Source: an uncultured Clostridia bacterium
GTDB lineage: Bacteria; Bacillota; Clostridia; TANB77; CAG-508
Assembly (NCBI GenBank): GCA_947626025.1
Contig: CANQQQ010000013.1
Coordinates: forward strand, 1 to 44,780
Length of the DNA stretch: 44,780 bases
Reading direction: 5' to 3'
Numbering within the stretch: position 1 is the first letter of the stretch; each line of letters starts with the position of its first letter. Below the pieces are notes generated by a model. It was not told where the DNA came from and did not search any database. It worked only from the letters and a program-made list of their open reading frames with translations. Below are positions 18,115 through 23,741 of the stretch, in pieces. The translations under genes were made by a program, and so were the position numbers.

Positions 18115-19444
18115 TGAAGGACTATTTTCTTTAATATTTAATAAATTGGGAATCCCCTTTATCTTCATTGAATTAACTCTTAATATGCTATTGTTTACTA
18201 CTGTTTTAAATATAAAAGTGACTCGCAAGCAAAAAATATTTTATGTTTTTGTATCTTCTTTATTTTATTGCATAACTAATTTTATATTTGGTAAACCTTA
18301 TAGCTTATATATTAATATGGTTGTATGTCCTATACTTATATGTTTAATATTCAGGATCAGCTTATTTAAAAGTATAATTGCGGAACTATTTCCTACAATT
18401 ATATCCCTGCCTATACAACTAATTTTCATTAGACTTTCCTTAATAATTTTAAATATTCCATATGAGACTGTGTATACCATTCCTTTATTAAGAATAGTCT
18501 TGACATTGCTTATATATCTATGTATTTTTATTATTTATTTAATAATAAAAAAATATATAAATTCTGTAGTATTTTTAGAGTTAATGAATAGACGTAGTAA
18601 ATTAATTATATTCATAAATTCAATGGTAGGAGCCATAATAGTTGCTTCTCAATTTTATTTAATTGGATATTATACTTATACACTCCCTCCATGGATAGTT
18701 ATTCTTAATATTTTAATATTAATCGGTTATTTTTTCACAAATATTTTTAGTTTATTTAAAACAGCAAAGCTTGAAATAACTAGCCAAAACTTACAACAGG
18801 TATTAGATTACAATACAACTTTGAAAGTTTTATATGATGATATTCGTACATTTAGACATGACTTTGGTAATATTATTCAAGCAATAGGTGGATATATAGA
18901 TACCAATGATATATCAGGACTTAAAGAATATTATAAACAACTCAAAGCTGATTGTGAAGATATTAAAAGTTTAGAAGTTCTAAACCCAACAACAATAAGT
19001 AATCCAGCTATATATAGTTTACTTACTGCAAAATACCAAAAGGCTACAAATTTAGGTATAGAAATGAAAATTCATGTATCTTTGCCATTAGAAACATTAA
19101 ATATGAAAATTTATGAATTCACTAGAATACTTGGAATTTTACTTGATAATGCTATTGAAGCATGCAATGACTGTGACGACAAAATAATTAATTTAGAAAT
19201 TAGGAGAGATGAGAAATCTCCTAGACAATTACTTTTAATTCAAAATACTTACAATAATAAGGATATTGATTTAAGCAAAATTCGTGAAAAAGGTTACACT
19301 TCTAAGACATGTGACGATGGTAAACCACATGGATTAGGTTTATGGGAAGTAAATAAAATGTTGCAAAAATCTAAGAACCTAAATTTATATACTACTAAAG
19401 ACTCTATTTTCTTTACACAACAATTAGAAATATATGATAAATAA
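18071..19444 (+). CDS. AgrC-like sensor histidine kinase (GHKL type)
   Basis: Membrane sensor of 457 aa. The N-terminal ~235 residues contain about six to seven hydrophobic helices, as in peptide-sensing AgrC kinases. The DHp region has FRHDFGNIIQAIGGYI with the phospho-accepting His (~265). The HATPase domain follows with LGILLDNAIEACNDC (N box), IREKGYTSKTCDDGKPHGLGL (quoted in part: KPHGLGL is the G2 box) and no clear G1. The start is TTG at 18071, supported by GGAGGTGATT 5 nt upstream inside the regulator gene. It is the natural partner of the LytTR regulator. The ligand is not predictable because no pheromone gene is in the window. Confidence 0.92.
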   Translation: MEILKNIWTTLITPNEGLFSLIFNKLGIPFIFIELTLNMLLFTTVLNIKVTRKQKIFYVFVSSLFYCITNFIFGKPYSLYINMVVCPILICLIFRISLFKSIIAELFPTIISLPIQLIFIRLSLIILNIPYETVYTIPLLRIVLTLLIYLCIFIIYLIIKKYINSVVFLELMNRRSKLIIFINSMVGAIIVASQFYLIGYYTYTLPPWIVILNILILIGYFFTNIFSLFKTAKLEITSQNLQQVLDYNTTLKVLYDDIRTFRHDFGNIIQAIGGYIDTNDISGLKEYYKQLKADCEDIKSLEVLNPTTISNPAIYSLLTAKYQKATNLGIEMKIHVSLPLETLNMKIYEFTRILGILLDNAIEACNDCDDKIINLEIRRDEKSPRQLLLIQNTYNNKDIDLSKIREKGYTSKTCDDGKPHGLGLWEVNKMLQKSKNLNLYTTKDSIFFTQQLEIYDK

Positions 19445-19480
19445 CTACTTTTTATAAAAAAACGCATTTAAGTATAATAA

Positions 19481-19510
19481 TAAAATCCCCCACATAGTTG
19501 GGGGATTTTA
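19481..19510. terminator. Bidirectional terminator between the AgrC-like gene and a convergent gene
   Basis: TAAAATCCCCC (19481-19491) and GGGGGATTTTA (19500-19510) form a perfect 11-bp stem with an 8-nt loop. The arms themselves supply U-rich ends in both directions. Confidence 0.9.
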
Positions 19511-19517
19511 AGTGAGA

Positions 19518-19859
19518 CTAATATCGAAAACCAAAGAACCATACATTTGTATCAACAAACTTAACCCATTCAATTTCTTCAATCTGATAATTTTTTGTAC
19601 TGATTAATTCAACAATCTTGCTGTGAACCTCTTCAGCTAGCTTATCATCGCTGATTTCTAAATCAAAACCTGCATAAATGGGATCCATCTGCTCTGAAAC
19701 AACTTTTCCTAATCCTGTTTGCTCTGAATCATCTATTCCGTATTTTAAAAATAAGTCTTCTTCAGCCTTCCGTATCTTGTTTCTTGTTTCTTCCTTTGAA
19801 TTAAGGATTGACTTTAATTTTTTCTCAAACTGAACTAAAATTTCTTCTGAATTACTCAT
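19518..19859 (-). CDS. Hypothetical protein, 113 aa
   Basis: I do not recognise it. It begins with a charged helical region (MSNSEEILVQFEKKLKSIL, continuing to about residue 50, coiled-coil-like) and ends in a compact aromatic beta-like tail (EWVKFVDTNVWFFGFRY). No membrane segment or Cys is present. The start at 19859 is chosen because AGGAAG lies about 7 nt upstream; earlier in-frame ATG codons sit too close to it or have no site. Local GC (23 of 60 in one line) is above that of the flanking AgrC-like gene. It is convergent with that gene and divergent from the tandem small-gene units. Confidence 0.65.
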   Translation of the reverse strand: MSNSEEILVQFEKKLKSILNSKEETRNKIRKAEEDLFLKYGIDDSEQTGLGKVVSEQMDPIYAGFDLEISDDKLAEEVHSKIVELISTKNYQIEEIEWVKFVDTNVWFFGFRY

Positions 19860-19986
19860 ACTCATCTTCCTTTCCAAAGTCTCACTATTCTTATACAACT
19901 TGAAACATACTTATTATACAATAATTTACATAAAAAATCAAGTTATGTTATTACCCTTCTTCTACACCCTTAGTATTTTATACATT

Positions 19987-20010
19987 TATGTCGATTTTTA
20001 TCGATACATA
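19987..20010. promoter_or_regulatory. Dyad just upstream of the unit-1 promoter
   Basis: TATG-TCGAT (19987-19995) and ATCGA-TA-CATA (20000-20010) form an interrupted palindrome ending 5 nt before the -35 element at 20015. It is a candidate operator for the first small-gene unit. No match to a known regulator box is claimed. Confidence 0.35.
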
Positions 20011-20014
20011 TATG

Positions 20015-20043
20015 TTGTAATCCTAGCCCATTTATGGTATAAT
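20015..20043 (+). promoter_or_regulatory. Extended -10 promoter of small-gene unit 1
   Basis: TTGTAA (20015-20020), a 17-nt spacer and TGG-TATAAT (TATAAT at 20038-20043). The TG two bases before the -10 is an extended -10. Transcription should start near 20050, about 15 nt before the CAACGCCAA element. Confidence 0.7.
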
Positions 20044-20064
20044 ATAATTAATCGAATCGCTTCT

Positions 20065-20073
20065 CAACGCCAA
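20065..20073 (+). repeat. 5' leader element CAACGCCAA, copy 1
   Basis: This nonamer in the predicted 5' untranslated region of unit 1 is the exact reverse complement of the loop of the hairpin at 20385-20407 downstream of the same gene. An identical copy is at 20476-20484. Confidence 0.8.
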
Positions 20074-20099
20074 AAATACATTTATAGGAGGTTCAAAAT

Positions 20100-20375
20100 A
20101 TGCTTCAAGCTATACAAAAAATGTTACCAAACGAACATACTAAAATTATCGATACTCTTTATTTCATTACAAATACTAAAGAAATGCGGTCAAAAGTGCA
20201 GTACAATGGAGTGTTAGACCAGTTTGAAATTCCTATATCAGTATTGGATTTCGATGAACTCGAAAAAACGTATTATACGCGTATGATTCCTGACACCTGT
20301 ATATTCTATTATATGACTGCACCTGAAAGTACTAGAGAAGATCAAAAATTGTGTTTTGGAATTAAAATTTTTTGA
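20100..20375 (+). CDS. Small hypothetical protein of a tandem paralogous pair, copy 1 (91 aa)
   Basis: Unknown family. The N-terminus is an amphipathic helix with LPNEHTKIIDTLYFI; then come FEIPISVLDFDELEK, the shared IPDTCIFYY (~63-71) and a C-terminal Cys in LCFGIKIF. No signal peptide or membrane segment is seen. It aligns over its length with the gene at 20509: both have an LPxE near residue 10, FxIP near 43 and IPxTCxxY near 63-72. AGGAGG lies 8 nt before the ATG. It has its own promoter, a CAACGCCAA leader and a terminator hairpin whose loop is complementary to that leader. Function is unknown. Confidence 0.75.
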   Translation: MLQAIQKMLPNEHTKIIDTLYFITNTKEMRSKVQYNGVLDQFEIPISVLDFDELEKTYYTRMIPDTCIFYYMTAPESTREDQKLCFGIKIF

Positions 20376-20384
20376 TAATATCTT

Positions 20385-20414
20385 ACCCATGTTGGCGTTG
20401 CATGGGTCTTTTTT
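20385..20414 (+). terminator. Terminator of unit 1 with leader-complementary loop
   Basis: ACCCATG (20385-20391) pairs perfectly with CATGGGT (20401-20407), followed by CTTTTTTA. The 9-nt loop TTGGCGTTG (20392-20400) is the reverse complement of the leader nonamer at 20065-20073. Confidence 0.9.
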
Positions 20415-20415
20415 A

Positions 20416-20444
20416 TTGCAATGGTTATGTAAATATGATATAAT
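20416..20444 (+). promoter_or_regulatory. Extended -10 promoter of small-gene unit 2
   Basis: TTGCAA (20416-20421), a 17-nt spacer and TGA-TATAAT (TATAAT at 20439-20444). It has the same architecture as the unit-1 promoter and begins right after the unit-1 terminator. Confidence 0.7.
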
Positions 20445-20475
20445 TTTTTTGAAACATGTTAATACATTTGTTTTT

Positions 20476-20484
20476 CAACGCCAA
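20476..20484 (+). repeat. 5' leader element CAACGCCAA, copy 2
   Basis: Identical to copy 1, preceded by a T-run and located about 25 nt after the expected transcription start and 8 nt before the AGGAGG of the second gene. It is the exact reverse complement of both downstream hairpin loops. Confidence 0.8.
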
Positions 20485-20508
20485 TTATATGACAGGAGGC
20501 AGATATAC

Positions 20509-20769
20509 ATGATTCAAAAAATAATAGATCAATTACCCGATGAATGCAATCATGAAGTTGCTATTCTCTTACGACAGATAGCAAGCGACAATGATTTATT
20601 GGGTAAAATCGAGACTGACGAGCAAGGTCGATACTTTAAAATTCCTATGTTTGAATTAAGTAAATCAGTAAAAATTCCTAAAATTCCTTACGAGGAATGC
20701 AGAATACCCAGAACATGCGTACACTATTGTAAGGATACAAATTACAACTTTTGTTGTTGGATTAGATAA
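20509..20769 (+). CDS. Small hypothetical protein of a tandem paralogous pair, copy 2 (86 aa)
   Basis: Paralogue of the 20100 gene and also of unknown family. It begins MIQKIIDQLPDECNHEVAIL, has FKIPMFELSKSVKIPKIPYEE in the middle (quoted in parts: FKIPMFEL, KIPYEE) and ends with a Cys-rich tail: CRIPRTCVHYC, then NFCCWIR. The tail has five Cys within about 20 residues, more than copy 1. The ATG at 20509 follows AGGAGG by 11 nt and lies downstream of its own promoter; a longer upstream frame would cross the unit-1 terminator and is rejected. Its 3' untranslated region repeats that of copy 1 (GATAATATC, then the same hairpin). Confidence 0.75.
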   Translation: MIQKIIDQLPDECNHEVAILLRQIASDNDLLGKIETDEQGRYFKIPMFELSKSVKIPKIPYEECRIPRTCVHYCKDTNYNFCCWIR

Positions 20770-20776
20770 TATCATT

Positions 20777-20799
20777 ACCCATGTTGGCGTTGCATGGGT
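20777..20799 (+). repeat. Unit-2 copy of the hairpin with leader-complementary loop
   Basis: ACCCATG (20777-20783), loop TTGGCGTTG (20784-20792) and CATGGGT (20793-20799) are identical to the unit-1 hairpin. Only AAATTTTAA follows, so it is a weak terminator on its own; a second hairpin follows at 20829. Confidence 0.85.
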
Positions 20800-20828
20800 A
20801 AATTTTAATACAAAATTAGATAAAAAAA

Positions 20829-20862
20829 GTCACTTGGATTTTTCCAAATGACCCTTTTATTT
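20829..20862 (+). terminator. Second terminator after the small-gene pair
   Basis: GTCACTTGGA (20829-20838) pairs with TCCAAATGAC (20843-20852) with one mismatch, then CCTTTTATTTG. It probably completes termination of unit 2. Confidence 0.75.
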
Positions 20863-20961
20863 GTAGCTTTTAAGTTTTGATAGTGTTGAGCTCTATCACT
20901 TTAAGGAAATTTTCTGCTATAATAATTTTACACTTTATATTATAAATTGTGACATTTTATT

Positions 20962-21018
20962 TATAAAAAGTGAAAAATCATTTGCGAAATTTGTTATTTT
21001 TAGTTTCGTAAATGATTT
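20962..21018 (-). terminator. Terminator of the RluA-family gene
   Basis: AAATCATTTGCGAAA (20975-20989) and TTTCGTAAATGATTT (21004-21018) form a 15-bp stem with one mismatch. On the minus strand it is followed by TTCACTTTTTATAA. Confidence 0.8.
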
Positions 21019-21034
21019 CTTACTATTTATATAA

Positions 21035-21706
21035 TTATTCTAATATTTTCCAAGTTCCATTTTTTTCTGGTAAGCATTCAAAAGTTAATTCTTGTTTAGT
21101 TATAGGATGTTTAAAAGTTAATTTATATGCCCATAAAGCTATTTGTTTACCATGTCCTCTTGTTCCATATTTTTGATCTCCATAGATACTATGACCTATA
21201 TTAGATAACTGCACTCTTATTTGGTGATGCCTTCCTGTATGTAAATTAACTTTTAAAACAGATAAGTTAATATCTTCATTATATTTTATTACTTCATAGT
21301 CCAAAATTGCTAATTTTGAATTTTTTGTTCCTGCCTTCACTACTTTACTTAAATTATTTCTTTCATTTTTTACTAAATAATCTTCTAAATGTCCTGTTGT
21401 CTGTTCAAATTTTCCATCTGCTACTACTAAATATTCTTTTTTTAATTCTTTATTTCTAACCTGTTCACTTAATCTTCCTGCAGACTTTGAAGTTTTAGCG
21501 AATACCATGACTCCACCAACGGGTCTATCTAATCTATGTATTAAACCTAAATAAACATTTCCTGGTTTATTATATTTTTCCTTTAAATAATCTTTTATAA
21601 TAGTTAGCATATCTACATCCCCAGTTTTATCACCTTGTGATGGGATATTGGGCATTTTTTGAACTACTATTATATGATTATCTTCGTATAAAATATTCAG
21701 ATTCAT
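21035..21706 (-). CDS. RluA-family pseudouridine synthase
   Basis: This enzyme isomerises specific uridines in rRNA (or tRNA) to pseudouridine. Its 223 aa comprise only the catalytic domain, with no S4 domain. The signature is GLIHRLDRPVGGVMVFAKT with the catalytic Asp in HRLD. LHTGRHHQIRVQLSNIGHSIYGD is the second hallmark, quoted in part as GRHHQIRVQ. The start is ATG 21706 with AGGAAGG 6 nt upstream; a longer frame overlapping the preceding gene has no good site. It follows the methyltransferase gene by 16 nt, so both are likely one RNA-modification operon. The modified site cannot be told from sequence alone. Confidence 0.92.
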   Translation of the reverse strand: MNLNILYEDNHIIVVQKMPNIPSQGDKTGDVDMLTIIKDYLKEKYNKPGNVYLGLIHRLDRPVGGVMVFAKTSKSAGRLSEQVRNKELKKEYLVVADGKFEQTTGHLEDYLVKNERNNLSKVVKAGTKNSKLAILDYEVIKYNEDINLSVLKVNLHTGRHHQIRVQLSNIGHSIYGDQKYGTRGHGKQIALWAYKLTFKHPITKQELTFECLPEKNGTWKILE

Positions 21707-21722
21707 TTTTACCTTCCTATAA

Positions 21723-22589
21723 TTATATTTGCTCCCAACGACCATAAATTCCTGCTGGCAATACTAACTTTGAATTTGTCATTGGCAATCCAATTTCTCC
21801 TGAAGAAAATTTACCTTTAAACTTTTGATTTATATTTAATCTTAAGATATTTTCTAAAACTGTTGATGAAATTCCAGTTGTGTATGAATTAATCAAGAAA
21901 AATAAAGGATTATCTGACAATACATTTGTGCATAGACTTACTAAATCAAAAATATCATTTTCAAATTGCCATACTTCTCCATTTGCACCTCTACCATAAG
22001 AAGGGGGATCCATTATTATTGCATCATATTTATTTCCTCTTCTTATTTCTCTATTAACAAATTTATTAACATCATCTACTATAAATCTTACTGGTCTTTT
22101 TTCTAATCCAGAAGAAATAATATTTTCCTTCGCCCACGTTACCATTCCTTTTGAACTATCAACGTGGCATACGCTTGCTCCTGCATAGCTACAAGCAACA
22201 GTTGCTCCTCCTGTATATGCAAACAAATTTAACACTTTTATTTCTCTTTTTGAGTTTTGTATCTTATCTATCATCCAATCCCAATTAACAGCTTGTTCTG
22301 GAAATAATCCTGTATGCTTAAATCCCATTGGCTTTATATTAAAAGTCAAATCTTTATATTTAACTTGCCAAGCCTTAGGTAAATTGTTTACATATTCCCA
22401 ACTTCCTCCGCCTGTTTTGCTTCTATTATATCTTGCATTTATATTTTTCCATTTTTGTGGGAAAGTTTTTTCTTTCCATATGATTTGAGGATCTGGTCTT
22501 ACCAAAAACACTTTTCCCCATCTTTCTAGTTTTTCACCATCTGCCATATCTATAATTTCATAATCTTTCCAATTATTTGCAATATTCAT
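21723..22589 (-). CDS. Class I SAM-dependent (RNA) methyltransferase
   Basis: The 288-aa protein has a Rossmann SAM-binding core: VLNLFAYTGGATVACSYAG (~118-136), then VCHVDSSKGMVTWAKEN and RFIVDDVNKF. DPPSYGRGANGEVW (~193) resembles the catalytic loop of COG1092/RlmI-like enzymes. The N-terminal ~100 residues (MADGEKLERWG, RPDPQIIW) form a family-specific extension. It is probably an rRNA methyltransferase, but the target base is not evident. It is immediately upstream of the RluA-type gene. Confidence 0.88.
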   Translation of the reverse strand: MNIANNWKDYEIIDMADGEKLERWGKVFLVRPDPQIIWKEKTFPQKWKNINARYNRSKTGGGSWEYVNNLPKAWQVKYKDLTFNIKPMGFKHTGLFPEQAVNWDWMIDKIQNSKREIKVLNLFAYTGGATVACSYAGASVCHVDSSKGMVTWAKENIISSGLEKRPVRFIVDDVNKFVNREIRRGNKYDAIIMDPPSYGRGANGEVWQFENDIFDLVSLCTNVLSDNPLFFLINSYTTGISSTVLENILRLNINQKFKGKFSSGEIGLPMTNSKLVLPAGIYGRWEQI

Positions 22590-22687
22590 ATTCTATTTCC
22601 TTTCCATTCACCTATTATACTACTTTCTTACTATTTTAGCAAATTATATTATTAATGAGCGTTTATGGAAATATTACTAAATAAAGC

Positions 22688-23683
22688 CTAAACAATATAT
22701 ATAATTTTATTATTTGGAAAATAAATTTTTAGTTGCTCTCTAAAAAATTTTTCTCCTTCTTTTCTTATCTCTTCTTTATACCAATATTTTCCTCTTCCTC
22801 GACCTGTCATTATTTCTTTATTATATAAATTTATGGCATTAGGAAATGCTTCTTCATTTATTTTCGTGTGTACATAGCTATATGTCATAAAAATAACTTC
22901 AAAGAATATATCCTTTTTGGCTTTTTCAGATAAATCTTCACTTAACCTTTGTATTAATTCTAAATATAACTCTCTCCAATTATCAACAAATATAACTGGT
23001 GCAATTAATATTCCAACTTTGTATCCTGCTTCTTTTAATTTATTTATTGCTTCTATTCTTCCTCTTAATCTAGAAGTTCCAAATTCTACTTTATTAATTA
23101 TCTCTTCTGGGTTAACACTCATTCTAACAATTATTTTTCCTTGATGATCAAGTGGTAATAGATCATCCACCATATCGAATTTTGTAGGAAAAGTTAACAT
23201 ACCTTTATTGTCCTTAAAATTTTCAATTGTCCATATTAAATTATTAGTAATTGTATTTTCTAATACCAAATCACTATTACTTCCAATTTCAAAAGTAAGA
23301 ATTTTATCTGACTTATTTGATACTTTAATAATTTTTTCTAACATTTCTTCTCTATTTACAAATAAACGTAAATAGGCACATTTATTATAATTACATACTA
23401 AATAACAATACATACAAGCTGCTATACATCCAGATGAAGTATATGGCACTAAAAAATCTGAAATTTTGTGATTTTCTACAAATTTATGGGTTTTTCTAAT
23501 TCCAATGATTAAATTTCTTTTCATATCTGCAAATTCTTTATTCTGTTTTTTACGCATTTCTTCAATTGCGTTATGGTTCTCTATTTCTATTTTTGGAACT
23601 TCTTTGTATTTTTCTAATAACTCTTTACCAAGCTGGTAATTTTCAATATTTTTTTCATAATAAATAGACTTTGGTTTAAACAT
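22688..23683 (-). CDS. splB: Spore photoproduct lyase
   Basis: SplB is a radical-SAM enzyme that reverses the spore photoproduct (a thymine dimer) in UV-damaged DNA during germination. The 331-aa protein has the [4Fe-4S] motif CIAACMYC (CxxxCxxC, ~86-93), followed by YLVCNYNKCAYLRLF with further conserved Cys. LTFEIGSNSDLVLEN and MSVNPEEIINKVEFGTSRL, quoted in parts, continue the barrel, and a Tyr/Arg-rich C-terminus follows. AAGGAG lies before the ATG. The ribosome site and start codon sit between perfect 14-bp inverted repeats (see separate entry). It follows the LPXTG gene by 58 nt. Confidence 0.95.
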   Translation of the reverse strand: MFKPKSIYYEKNIENYQLGKELLEKYKEVPKIEIENHNAIEEMRKKQNKEFADMKRNLIIGIRKTHKFVENHKISDFLVPYTSSGCIAACMYCYLVCNYNKCAYLRLFVNREEMLEKIIKVSNKSDKILTFEIGSNSDLVLENTITNNLIWTIENFKDNKGMLTFPTKFDMVDDLLPLDHQGKIIVRMSVNPEEIINKVEFGTSRLRGRIEAINKLKEAGYKVGILIAPVIFVDNWRELYLELIQRLSEDLSEKAKKDIFFEVIFMTYSYVHTKINEEAFPNAINLYNKEIMTGRGRGKYWYKEEIRKEGEKFFREQLKIYFPNNKIIYIV

Positions 23684-23722
23684 AAAAATTCTCCTTTTAT
23701 ATTAATCTAACCAAAGTCTATT
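23663..23722 (-). promoter_or_regulatory. Inverted repeat enclosing the splB ribosome site and start codon
   Basis: On the splB strand AATAGACTTTGGTT (23722 to 23709) lies upstream and its perfect complement AACCAAAGTCTATT (23676 to 23663) overlaps codons 3-7. The 32-nt loop holds the AAGGAG and the ATG. In RNA this would be a 14-bp stem that could limit ribosome access. No U-tract follows, so it is not a terminator. Confidence 0.6.
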
Positions 23723-23741
23723 AATTTATTAAAATTTTATT

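Noticed and set aside
19985-20010. Spo0A box in the TGTCGAT dyad
   Set aside because: The sequence departs from TGTCGAA at the last base and the arms form a different palindrome; not enough to claim Spo0A binding.
17165-20100. AgrD-type pheromone gene near the AgrAC-like pair
   Set aside because: No short frame with an amphipathic leader, Cys-containing core and acidic tail was found, and no AgrB-like membrane protease is present.
20356-20508. Longer N-terminus for the second small gene
   Set aside because: It would run across the unit-1 terminator and the unit-2 promoter, and AGGAGG marks ATG 20509.
20385-20799. CRISPR-like or integron attC array
   Set aside because: Only two hairpin copies separated by a gene-length interval, with no attC core match and no integrase or cas genes.
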